A stretch of 64,000 nt of DNA from Hufsiella ginkgonis (lineage in GTDB: Bacteria > Bacteroidota > Bacteroidia > Sphingobacteriales > Sphingobacteriaceae): the NCBI RefSeq assembly GCF_009834915.1, contig NZ_WVHS01000001.1:434001-498000 (forward strand). The letters run 5' to 3'. Below the pieces are notes generated by a model. The model was not told where the DNA came from, made no database searches, and worked only from the letters and a program-made list of their open reading frames with translations. Of the stretch, positions 7,683-16,450 are shown one piece after another. Numbering within the stretch: the stretch's first letter is position 1; each line of letters opens with the position of its first letter. Position numbers and translations under genes: made by a program.

Positions 7683-10600
7683 TGTCATCGAAATTTTTTA
7701 CCAATAGTAGCGAACGTAGCATGTTCGATAAATTCAAGGGAATTATCGAACACATGAAGAACCTATACGCTTTTCATGCGGTGGTCGGCTATTTTCGTTC
7801 GTCAGGGTACTTTGCGCTGCAACCGTATTTAAAGGATTTGTCAGAGATTAAAATTCTCGTAGGTATCAACGTCGATCAAATGTTCGCCGAATCACAGCGT
7901 AAAGGATTGTTATACTTTGGCAACGAAGAAAAAACCAAAGAGGAATTCTTAAAATGGTTTGTTCAGGATATCAAAGAGGCCAAATACTCCGAAGAAGTAG
8001 AGAAAGGCATTCTTCAGTTTGTAAACGATTTGATCGACGGGCGAATAGAGGTCAGGGCGCACAATTCAAAGGCCATTCACGCTAAATTTTACCTCTTTTT
8101 GCCACAACATCACAGTGAGCATTCGGACGGTTGGGTGATAATGGGTTCATCCAACCTAACAGAAGCTGGGTTGGGAATAAAGAAATCGCCCAACTACGAA
8201 TTAAACATTGCGCTGAAGGATTATGATGACGTATCGTTCACGAAAAAGGAGTTCGTCGATTTGTGGGAACATTCAACCGCTATTCTACCAGCCGATATTC
8301 AGCTGTTTAAGCAGAAAACGCATATTGGGCAAACCTTTACACCGTATGAACTTTACATAAAATTCCTTATTGAGTACTTTGGTAAGAACGTTGATTACGA
8401 TCCAGATACGGTTGGGGATCTACCCAAATCATATAAAAAGCTATCATACCAGGTTGATGCGGTAAACCAGGGCTTTCAAATGCTAATGGAGCACAACGGG
8501 TTTTTCCTGTCGGATGTAGTGGGCTTAGGTAAAACGGTTATTGCGGCAATGATCGCTAAGCGATTTTTAATTGCCAATGGATCGCTTAATACCAAAATAT
8601 TAGTGGTGTTCCCACCCGCATTAGAGAAAAACTGGAAAAATACCTTCCGGCTTTTCGGCATTGATCGCCATACGAAGTTTATTACCAACGGTCGCCTGGA
8701 GAAAATCGTAAAGGGCGACGATCTCAATTATTGGGCGAAAGAAGGCTATGATTTGGTGCTGGTGGACGAAGCTCACCGGTACCGCAACCATACCTCACAG
8801 TCGTTCGGGCTATTACAGCGTATTTGTAAAGCACCGCGTAACGGCGAGGGCTTGGTGCCGGGAAAGAAAAAGAAGGTGATTTTAATCTCGGCAACACCGT
8901 TAAACAATCGGCCGCAAGATTTATACTATCAATTACTCCTTTTTCAAGATGCGCGGCGAAGTACGTTACCGATTACTAATCTACAGAGTTTCTTTGGCCC
9001 TATCATTAGGGAATTCAGGGAAATTATGCAGCAGGACACTCCCAATATAGAACGCATTCGCGAATTATACTCGCTTATTCGCGAGAAGATAATTACGCAG
9101 ATAACGGTACGAAGGACGAGACGTGATTTGAAAAGCTATCCAAAATATATTGAGGATTTAAAGGATCAAGGTATCGTCTTCCCCGAAATTGCTGCTCCCA
9201 AACCAAAGCTTTATGAGCTCGATGCGAAATTGAGCAAGTTGTTTTACCATACTATTTTTTACCTCACAGATGACGATAAAATCCAGTACTACCGTTATCA
9301 GGCCATCAAATACTTAAAACCCGAGTTGCGGGAGAGTTACTACGAACAGGCGATTCTTGTATCCCAATCATTAGCAGGGATCATGAAAACCCTCATGGTA
9401 AAACGTCTGGAAAGTAGCTTTACCGCTTTTAAGTCATCTTTACGAAACCTTGCTACAGCAACCGGTAGAATGATCGAGATGTTTGACAAAGGGAAAGTGC
9501 TTATTGCTCCCGACCTTCGGGTAAACGACCTGATGGAAAAAGGTTATAGCATTGAAGAATTGGAAGTACTGATAGTACAGATGAGTACGGAAAATCCCCG
9601 TAACAATGTTTTCAGTCCGGACGATTTTGACAGCTCGTTTATCCAGGGCCTGCGAAAGGACCATGCCCTTTTACAAGAATTAATACGAGAGTGGGGGAAA
9701 GTTGTTCAGGACCCTAAACTCGATTCCTTTCTAAAAACGCTCACGGAAGAACTGCTGAGTACGCAGATTAATCCTACCGGTAACTTAGTGATCTTTACAG
9801 AAAGTACTGACACAGCCAATTACCTCACCGAAAAAATCGAAGAGTTTTTGAGCATTAAGGTTCTCAACGTTTCGAGCGATAACCGAAGCAAGCTTTTTGA
9901 AACGATACAAGAAAACTTTGATGCGAACTATATCGGGGAGAAAAAACATGATTATAGAATTCTGATCACTACCGATGTATTGGCCGAAGGTGTAAATCTT
10001 CATCGTTCGAACGTGATTGTTAATTATGATACACCTTGGAACGCCACCCGGTTAATGCAGCGCATCGGGCGGGTGAACCGAATTGGAAGTGTGGCGGGAG
10101 TGATTTACAATTACAACTTCTACCCCTCGCAGCAGGGCGATGAAGAGATTAAATTGTATAGCAACGCTTTAATAAAGCTCCAGGGCTTTCACACGGCGTT
10201 CGGAGAAGATGCACAGATTTATACCCATGAGGAATTGCTTGAGGAATTCGAGCTATTTAAGGAGGGCTTGCCAGATTATGAAGATAAGCGCTTGCATTAT
10301 CTGCGTTTTATCCGGGAGTTTAAAGACAACAACCCCAAAGAGTTTAAGCGCATAAAACAGTTTCCGTTAAAGGCGAGGACGGCCCGGAATAACAAATATG
10401 CTCAAAAGGAGGATATACAGCCGTCTACTATCGTCTTTTTAAAATCGCCCTATAAAACGGAATTTTACCACATTACCCAGGAAGCCAAGGTTAACCCATT
10501 GACTTTCCTGGAAGCTGCCCAGATATTTGAAGCGCAAACCAGCGAACCACCATTCGGTCTTCCAGATAGCCATTACACACACGTACAAGCTGCGCTAAAA

Positions 10601-10981
10601 ACCTTTGATGAAGACTTTTTAGGGAGCAGTACCGAGAAGGTAACCACGCTTGATAAAGCGGACGCAATTACCAAGCAAGCTTTGAAATTTCTGCGAGACT
10701 TTAAAGCAATTACACACCAAGCCATTGTAAAAGAGACTTGCCAAACGTTACAGCCCATAGTAGAAACCGGGATTTATACGCCCTTGGCTAACGAGTTGAA
10801 AAAGCTAAGCCAAAAGTATTTTAGCAAAAGGGAGATTACCACCTCGCAGGTGGATAACTTGCTTATTGCACTGGCAAAAAAATACGACGCCTTTGTTAGC
10901 GATGAAGATGATGCAAAAATTGACGAAATTGACACCAATATAGCACCTGAAATAGTGCTTTCCGAAACATTTATTGATTAG
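7682..10981 (+). CDS. PLD-domain SNF2-type helicase (putative defence/restriction helicase)
   Basis: This 1,099-residue cytosolic protein joins two known modules. Residues about 1-200 form a phospholipase-D-like domain with a single HxK motif (HAKFYLF, about 133) and GSSNLTEAGL (about 156). A superfamily-2 SNF2 helicase follows, with Walker A VGLGKT (about 280), the DEAH box VDEAHR (about 360), motif III SATPLNNRP, and the C-terminal lobe containing DVLAEGVNLH (about 763) and QRIGRVNRIGS. Such proteins accompany DNA methylases in restriction-like systems, where they translocate on and may cut DNA. It is coupled to the XRE gene upstream and lies 1 nt from the DUF1016 gene. Domain calls are firm; the system role is inferred. 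Confidence 0.88.
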   Translation: MSSKFFTNSSERSMFDKFKGIIEHMKNLYAFHAVVGYFRSSGYFALQPYLKDLSEIKILVGINVDQMFAESQRKGLLYFGNEEKTKEEFLKWFVQDIKEAKYSEEVEKGILQFVNDLIDGRIEVRAHNSKAIHAKFYLFLPQHHSEHSDGWVIMGSSNLTEAGLGIKKSPNYELNIALKDYDDVSFTKKEFVDLWEHSTAILPADIQLFKQKTHIGQTFTPYELYIKFLIEYFGKNVDYDPDTVGDLPKSYKKLSYQVDAVNQGFQMLMEHNGFFLSDVVGLGKTVIAAMIAKRFLIANGSLNTKILVVFPPALEKNWKNTFRLFGIDRHTKFITNGRLEKIVKGDDLNYWAKEGYDLVLVDEAHRYRNHTSQSFGLLQRICKAPRNGEGLVPGKKKKVILISATPLNNRPQDLYYQLLLFQDARRSTLPITNLQSFFGPIIREFREIMQQDTPNIERIRELYSLIREKIITQITVRRTRRDLKSYPKYIEDLKDQGIVFPEIAAPKPKLYELDAKLSKLFYHTIFYLTDDDKIQYYRYQAIKYLKPELRESYYEQAILVSQSLAGIMKTLMVKRLESSFTAFKSSLRNLATATGRMIEMFDKGKVLIAPDLRVNDLMEKGYSIEELEVLIVQMSTENPRNNVFSPDDFDSSFIQGLRKDHALLQELIREWGKVVQDPKLDSFLKTLTEELLSTQINPTGNLVIFTESTDTANYLTEKIEEFLSIKVLNVSSDNRSKLFETIQENFDANYIGEKKHDYRILITTDVLAEGVNLHRSNVIVNYDTPWNATRLMQRIGRVNRIGSVAGVIYNYNFYPSQQGDEEIKLYSNALIKLQGFHTAFGEDAQIYTHEELLEEFELFKEGLPDYEDKRLHYLRFIREFKDNNPKEFKRIKQFPLKARTARNNKYAQKEDIQPSTIVFLKSPYKTEFYHITQEAKVNPLTFLEAAQIFEAQTSEPPFGLPDSHYTHVQAALKTFDEDFLGSSTEKVTTLDKADAITKQALKFLRDFKAITHQAIVKETCQTLQPIVETGIYTPLANELKKLSQKYFSKREITTSQVDNLLIALAKKYDAFVSDEDDAKIDEIDTNIAPEIVLSETFID

Positions 10982-10982
10982 A

Positions 10983-12149
10983 ATGGATAAGTTAAAACGA
11001 AGCGAACGCCTGGAATTCGAGCAAATTGCCCTGCTTATTGAGGATGCCAGGAACCGGACTTTTCAAAAAGCTAACGAAGAGCTTATCCGTTTGTATTTTA
11101 ATGTAGGCAATATTGTTGCAGTGAAAGTGTCGGAAGGTACGTGGGGAGAAAAAACCGTCGGCGAACTGGCTGCTTATATCGATGCCCAATATCCTGGGTT
11201 AACGGGATTTAATCGCAGAGGCTTGTATCGGATGAAACAGTTTTTTGAGACCTATTCCGATCCCGGCTTCTTATCGCCTTTGCAAACACAATTAGAGGCT
11301 TATTTTGCCGGGAAACAAGATCCCCTAATTGTGTCGGCAGTGCCGACACAATTACAAGGGCAGGAACTCGATACTGAAATTGTGTCGGCACTGCCGACAC
11401 AATTAACACCACTTACGGCATTACAACAAAAACTCGTGTCCTTCATACTAACGAAGGTATCGTGGACGAACCACCTCGAAATACTTTCGCGAACTAAATC
11501 TCCGGAAGAGAAATTCTTCTATTTACTGCACTGTATAAAAGAAAGATGGTCGATGAGGGAGCTGCGAAGGCAATTATCCTCGGCTTATTTCGAAAGAATC
11601 ATGCTTTCAAATCAAAAGATATCCACCCTATCCGCACAATTACCGCAAAACCTGTTTAAAGATCCTTATATCTTTGAATTTCTCGATTTGCCGGACGGGC
11701 ATTCGGAGACCGATTTAGAGCGGTCGTTAGTACTCAACCTGCAAAAGTTCATCCTCGAAATCGGGAAGGGCTTTACCTACATGGGTAACCAATACCGGCT
11801 ACAGGTAGGCAATAAGGATTACTATACCGACCTGCTTTTTTATCACCGCGATTTACAATGCCTCGTACTATTCGAGCTGAAAATACAGGAGTTTGAACCC
11901 GAGTTTTTAGGGAAACTAAATTTCTACCTCGAAGCACTCGATAGAGACGTGAAACGGCCCCACGAGAACACCAGCGTTGGCATTTTACTTTGCAAGGGGA
12001 AAGACACCGAAGTGGTGGAGTATGCCATGGCCCGCAATACTTCGCCCACAATGATTGCCGACTACGAAACTAAGCTGATACCGAAACATGTGCTGGCGAA
12101 TAAATTGCATTATTTGGTGGAGCAGTTATCAAAAGAAGAAAAGGACTAA
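10983..12149 (+). CDS. DUF1016 (YhcG-type) PDDEXK nuclease with an unusual central insertion
   Basis: From ATG 10983 this is a 388-residue protein. The N-terminal DUF1016_N domain (LIEDARNRTFQKANEELIRL ... GFNRRGLYRMKQFFETYS) is predicted to bind DNA. The C-terminal PDDEXK domain shows YYTDLLFYHRDLQCLVLFELK with the D...ELK catalytic pattern. Between them, residues about 115-150 are an insertion made largely of two copies of IVSA[VL]PTQL, encoded by two 27-bp DNA palindromes. The SWTNHLEILSRTKSPEEKFF and KERWSMRELRRQ family blocks resume afterwards. The start lies 1 nt after the helicase stop, and the stop overlaps the methylase start (TAATG), so expression is tightly coupled. Confidence 0.9.
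   Translation: MDKLKRSERLEFEQIALLIEDARNRTFQKANEELIRLYFNVGNIVAVKVSEGTWGEKTVGELAAYIDAQYPGLTGFNRRGLYRMKQFFETYSDPGFLSPLQTQLEAYFAGKQDPLIVSAVPTQLQGQELDTEIVSALPTQLTPLTALQQKLVSFILTKVSWTNHLEILSRTKSPEEKFFYLLHCIKERWSMRELRRQLSSAYFERIMLSNQKISTLSAQLPQNLFKDPYIFEFLDLPDGHSETDLERSLVLNLQKFILEIGKGFTYMGNQYRLQVGNKDYYTDLLFYHRDLQCLVLFELKIQEFEPEFLGKLNFYLEALDRDVKRPHENTSVGILLCKGKDTEVVEYAMARNTSPTMIADYETKLIPKHVLANKLHYLVEQLSKEEKD
11326..11404. repeat. two copies of a 27-bp palindrome inside the DUF1016 gene
   Basis: Copy 1 has half-site AATTGTGTCGGCA, a central G and the exact reverse complement (11327-11353; it extends to 29 bp at 11326-11354). Copy 2 (11378-11404) is the same palindrome with a central C, so each copy equals the other read on the opposite strand. 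They are separated by 24 nt and both are translated, as IVSAVPTQL and IVSALPTQL. Confidence 0.9.
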
Positions 12150-15100
12150 TGGATAAAAAGACGTTACAAAATATATTGTCAAAGCCATTTGAGCTTACCG
12201 ACTGGCAAAATCTGTTGACAGAGCTATTTGGAGTGAAAAGTTTTCTTCAAAAACCGGCAATTGTCCCTTTGTCAAACAATAAAAAAGCTGAAGCCGCTTT
12301 TGAATTAGGGAATTTTAGTACCTCCGATGATCGAATTATTGGTTTGTACCTAGTAAAGGTCAAGCCAGAAGTTTGGCTGGAACGGAATAAAGTAGGGTTA
12401 CGAGAATTACTTCGTTCTGTTTATAGGCATGACGTAGATGGTGCCTTGATTGTTTTTGAGCAGGATGATAAATGGAGGTTAAGCTTTGTAAGTGAAATCA
12501 GGATATTTGACGAACAAGGGAATGCTATTGAAAGTAAAACACAGCCTAAACGTTTTACATACCTGCTGGGTAAAGGACAAAAAGTAAAAACTCCAACGGA
12601 TAGATTGTATGCTATCGCTGGAAAAAAAATAAATCTTGAAGACATACGCAATTTGTTTTCCGTTTCCACGCTCACCAAAGAATTTTACAACGAACTCTTT
12701 AAATGGTACGAATGGGCGCTCTCGGAAGAAGTTGGTATTACATTTCCAAGAAATACAAATATCCCATCCGATAACCGGGAAAAACTCGAAGAGCAAATTA
12801 TTCGGCTCATTACACGCTTACTCTTTGTATGGTTCATTAAGCAAAAAGATTTGGTTCCTCATGATTTGTTCGACACAAGCAAACTCCAAAAAACACTCAA
12901 AGACTTTAAACCAAACGATAGCCAAAACGGTATTTACTACAATGCTATTTTGCAAAACCTGTTTTTTGCTACCCTTAATAAAGCCATTACCGAGCGGGCT
13001 TTTGCCAAAGAGGAAAACAACCGTGATATAAAAACGCTATATCGCTATGCCGAAATGTTCAGCATTAATGAAAAGGAAGTGCTGGAACTTTTTAAACCCA
13101 TTCCCTTCCTTAACGGTGGCTTGTTCGAATGTTTGGACAAAGACACCGCAATGGACGGAATAAAGTATCATTTAGACGGCTTTAGTCGAAACGGCAAAAA
13201 AGTAAAAGGCCAGTACAGTCACCGTGCTTTCATTCCTAATTGTGTGTTTTTTGACGAGCAGAAAGGCATTATTCCTTTATTGGAACGTTACAATTTTACC
13301 GTAGAAGAAAATGTACCTGAAGATGTGCAGGTAGCGCTTGACCCAGAATTATTGGGCAACGTGTTTGAAAATCTGTTGGGTGCATTCAACAACGAAACTA
13401 AGGAGTCTGCCCGCAAGCAAAGCGGAAGTTTTTATACACCTCGTGAAATAGTGGACTTTATGGTAAGTGAAAGTTTGCAGGCATATTTGCAACAGCATAT
13501 TGGAGAAGTGGATTTGGACGGCAAGCTTACCGATGCACGGAAAAAGACAATTTACGACACCCTACTGAAGGTAAAAATCCTTGATCCTGCCTGTGGTTCT
13601 GGAGCTTTCCCGATGGGAATTTTGAACGGCATTATTACAATACTCGAGAAAATTGGTGTAGCCGAAGCTTTGGATATGTACAAATTGAAATTGCATCTTA
13701 TTGAAAATTGTGTTTACGGTGTGGATTTACAAACTATTGCCGCACAAATAAGCAAACTGCGCTTTTTTATCTCATTAATTGTTGAACAAAAGGAAAAAGA
13801 TTTACGCAAAGAGAATTACGGAGTAATTACCCTACCCAATCTGGAAACAAAATTTGTAGCGGCAAATACCTTGCTTGGATTACATAAAAAACAGGCACAA
13901 GGAAATTTATTTGAAGACCCGCGAATTGAAACCACCAAACAAGAAATTTTAGCTGTACGCCACGAACACTTTTATGCAAAAACAGCTAAAGACAAAAAAC
14001 AGCTCCGCGAAAAAGATGCACAGTTACGAAGCGAATTGGTAAAACTCCTGGAACACAACCACGAATTTGCTCCCGAAGACGCCAAACAAGTAGCAGTGTG
14101 GAATCCCTACGACCAAAATGCTAGTTCACCATTTTTCGACACCGAATGGATGTTTGGCGTAAAAGACGGCTTTGATATTGTGATTGGGAATCCGCCTTAT
14201 GTTGGATTATCAAAAAACAATGGGGCCTTAGCAAAAATCTACCAAAATTATGGGTATGATACCTTTGAAAAATCGGGCGATATATACTCGATATTCTACG
14301 AGAAAGGGTGGCATTTGTTAAAACCAAAAGGGGTATTGTGTTTTATTACTTCGAATGGTTGGATGCGGAATGATCATGGTGAAAGTACTCGCAGGTTTTT
14401 TGCAGAGCGCACCAATCCTATCCTACTAATAGACTTTGCTGGGCAAAAGATATTTGATACAGCAACTGTCGAGGTGAATATTTTAATGTTTCAACGAGAT
14501 AAAAATCAGCAGAAAACCCTTGCCTGCATCGTAAAAGAAGCCGTGTTAAATAAATTGAGCGTTTTTGTTAAGCAGACAGCTGTCGAAAGCAGCTTCACCA
14601 CGAGCGAAAGCTGGGTCATCCTAAGCCCGATTGAGCAACGTATTAAGACCAAGATTGAGGCGATGGGTACGCCTCTAAAGGACTGGGAAATTAACATCTA
14701 CCGGGGTGTTCTCACAGGATATAACGAGGCGTTTATTATCAACAGCAATAAAAAAGCCGAGCTCATGGCTGAGGACCCAAAATCTGCTGAAATCATTCGA
14801 CCGATTTTACGTGGCAGAGACATAAAAAGGTATGGTTACGAGTTTGCTGATTTATGGTTGATAAACACCCATAATGGCATCAAAAGAAGCGGCGTAAAAC
14901 CCATAAATATCAATGATTATCCTGCGATAAAGCGTTGGTTAGATTATGGCGGGATTGCTTATAACGGAAAAATCTATGAAGGGTACAAACAAATAGAAAA
15001 ACGTGCCGACCAGGGCGATACACCTTACAACCTGCGCAACTGCGTTTATATGGAGGATTTTTCTAAGCAAAAAATAGTTTGGGGTAATCTGAACTTGAAA

Positions 15101-15460
15101 GCCTCCTATGCCATCGCGCCAGGAGAACTTTTTGTAAACGCTCCCTGCCCAATGATTGTGCCTGCCAGCAAATACCTACTATCTGTACTCAATTCCAAAC
15201 TTGCAGACTTTTATATTCGAACTTTGGCAAAAAAGAGAGGTGGGGGTTACATTGAATACAAACCCACATTTATAGAGCGATTGCCCGTTCCGATTATTTC
15301 CGATGACCGCCAAAAGCAATTCGCATCCCTAGTTGAGATTAGGAATAATACAAGCAGAGATAATTGCTCGAATGCTTCGATCGAAAAAGATATTAACGAG
15401 CTGATATATGAACTGTATAATTTAACAAAAGAAGAGATTGATGTCATTGAGCTTCAATAA
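12149..15460 (+). CDS. Eco57I-type adenine-specific DNA methylase with switchable specificity domain
   Basis: This is a 1,103-residue protein. An N-terminal region of about 230 residues precedes a helical linker and a gamma-class N6-adenine methylase core, with SAM-binding motif I DPACGSGAF at about residue 479 and catalytic motif IV NPPY at about 680. After the LSVFVKQ segment (from residue 804) comes a TaqI-like C-terminal specificity domain: SWVILSPIEQRIKTKIEAMG, IIRPILRGRDIKRYGYEFA, DFSKQKIVWGNLNLK and LNSKLADFYIR. It would methylate adenine in a target set by the C-terminal domain. It is the last gene of the XRE-helicase-DUF1016-methylase operon. An inverted alternative C-terminus faces it and shares an 18-bp repeat at the junction (14557-14574). 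Whether the N-terminus is a nuclease could not be decided. Confidence 0.92.
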   Translation: MDKKTLQNILSKPFELTDWQNLLTELFGVKSFLQKPAIVPLSNNKKAEAAFELGNFSTSDDRIIGLYLVKVKPEVWLERNKVGLRELLRSVYRHDVDGALIVFEQDDKWRLSFVSEIRIFDEQGNAIESKTQPKRFTYLLGKGQKVKTPTDRLYAIAGKKINLEDIRNLFSVSTLTKEFYNELFKWYEWALSEEVGITFPRNTNIPSDNREKLEEQIIRLITRLLFVWFIKQKDLVPHDLFDTSKLQKTLKDFKPNDSQNGIYYNAILQNLFFATLNKAITERAFAKEENNRDIKTLYRYAEMFSINEKEVLELFKPIPFLNGGLFECLDKDTAMDGIKYHLDGFSRNGKKVKGQYSHRAFIPNCVFFDEQKGIIPLLERYNFTVEENVPEDVQVALDPELLGNVFENLLGAFNNETKESARKQSGSFYTPREIVDFMVSESLQAYLQQHIGEVDLDGKLTDARKKTIYDTLLKVKILDPACGSGAFPMGILNGIITILEKIGVAEALDMYKLKLHLIENCVYGVDLQTIAAQISKLRFFISLIVEQKEKDLRKENYGVITLPNLETKFVAANTLLGLHKKQAQGNLFEDPRIETTKQEILAVRHEHFYAKTAKDKKQLREKDAQLRSELVKLLEHNHEFAPEDAKQVAVWNPYDQNASSPFFDTEWMFGVKDGFDIVIGNPPYVGLSKNNGALAKIYQNYGYDTFEKSGDIYSIFYEKGWHLLKPKGVLCFITSNGWMRNDHGESTRRFFAERTNPILLIDFAGQKIFDTATVEVNILMFQRDKNQQKTLACIVKEAVLNKLSVFVKQTAVESSFTTSESWVILSPIEQRIKTKIEAMGTPLKDWEINIYRGVLTGYNEAFIINSNKKAELMAEDPKSAEIIRPILRGRDIKRYGYEFADLWLINTHNGIKRSGVKPININDYPAIKRWLDYGGIAYNGKIYEGYKQIEKRADQGDTPYNLRNCVYMEDFSKQKIVWGNLNLKASYAIAPGELFVNAPCPMIVPASKYLLSVLNSKLADFYIRTLAKKRGGGYIEYKPTFIERLPVPIISDDRQKQFASLVEIRNNTSRDNCSNASIEKDINELIYELYNLTKEEIDVIELQ
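14557..14574 (+). repeat. inverted repeat arm 1 (putative inversion crossover site) inside the methylase gene
   Basis: GAGCGTTTTTGTTAAGCA pairs with the reverse complement of 16414-16431 at 17 of 18 positions, the first 14 being identical. Upstream of the arm the two sites show no similarity. Immediately downstream, both enter the specificity-domain reading frame in the same phase (AGC GTT TTT GTT). Confidence 0.85.
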
Positions 15461-16430
15461 ATTCGATCTCTTCATTCGTCAGTTGGAAGTCTTGGTAAAT
15501 TAAGCTGTTGAGAGCTGCCAATTGCTTTTCAAATTCCTTATTATTTTTCCGATTTTCAATAATATCATTTACGATGGTATTGTATATTTCTTTACGATCA
15601 GAAGAAACTCTTGGAGCATGAAGTTTTTCGATGGTATATTTTTTCCATCTAATAGTCCCTACTCCCGTAGTAGTTCCTATTTTAGAAAACAAATACTCTG
15701 ACAGTTTTGAATTTAGATAACCGAATAAGAGAAAAAGTGATTCACCTGTCAGCAAGAACGTTGTGGCTTCTGTAACAAACTCGCCGTTCAGATCAATGCA
15801 GAATTTTGTTGTGTCAGAGATTTCGCCCCAAACTATTTTTTGCTTAGAAAAATCCTCCCAATAACTTATACTGTCCTGGGTTTCAAACCATTTGTTTGTA
15901 GTGGCTTTTCTGGATTTTGTGTTATTCTTGAAACTGATTTTCTCACCATTGATATAGATATCATCACCAGTTTGTTCCAGTCGTTTAAAACACCATTCAC
16001 GCAAGTAATTCTTAGCTATCCATGCAAATCCACTCGCTATCAAGAGCTCTCTGCCAAATGTGAGTAAGTGATTTTTTACAGCGGGGTAGTCGTCTATTTT
16101 GTACCCTTTAGAGGGAAACGTCGCAATCAAATATTGCTCTGCAAATTCATATCCATATCGCTTAATATCACGCCCTCTGAGAATCGGTCGTATAATTTCT
16201 TCACTTTTAGGATCTTGTGCAATGAGCTCCTTACGCTTTCCTCCGTCAACAATAAAAGCTTCGTTAAGCCCAGTTTTAATGCCGTAGCTTATTTGTATAT
16301 CCCAGTCTTTTAACGGTGTTCCAATCCGTTCAATCTTCTCCTTTATCTGTTGTTCAATATCCGAAAGGATTACCCAACTGTCGACATTAGTAAATGCACA
16401 AATATTCCCATGTTGCCTAACAAAAACGCT
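15444..16430 (-). pseudogene. silent, inverted alternative specificity domain for the methylase
   Basis: On the minus strand this open frame of 328 codons begins at AGC (16428-16430) with SVFVRQHGNICAFTNVDSW. It continues with VILSDIEQQIKEKIERIGTP, IIRPILRGRDIKRYGYEFAE, DFSKQKIVWGEISDTTKFCI and LNSKLSEYLF, and ends in EEIEFIEAQ at 15444. Each block aligns with the C-terminal 300 residues of the convergent methylase, whereas the target-recognition stretches between the blocks differ. It has no start codon, promoter or methylase core, and a TAA lies in frame directly upstream. Inversion between the two 18-bp arms would fuse it in frame to residue 803, giving a 1,131-residue protein. The tails of both copies overlap by 17 bp. 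Confidence 0.88.
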
Positions 16431-16431
16431 C
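16414..16431 (-). repeat. inverted repeat arm 2 at the start of the silent specificity cassette
   Basis: Read on the minus strand this is GAGCGTTTTTGTTAGGCA, the partner of 14557-14574. It marks the exact point where similarity between active and silent copies begins. The sequence beyond it (16432-16450) is non-coding and precedes the convergently read histidine kinase stop. Confidence 0.85.
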
Positions 16432-16450
16432 CCTTAAATTATACCTTAAC

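Noticed and set aside
14557-16431. silent specificity domain as an independent methylase specificity subunit
   Set aside because: It has no start codon near the first conserved block, an in-frame TAA just upstream and no ribosome-binding site, so it is better explained as a silent cassette.
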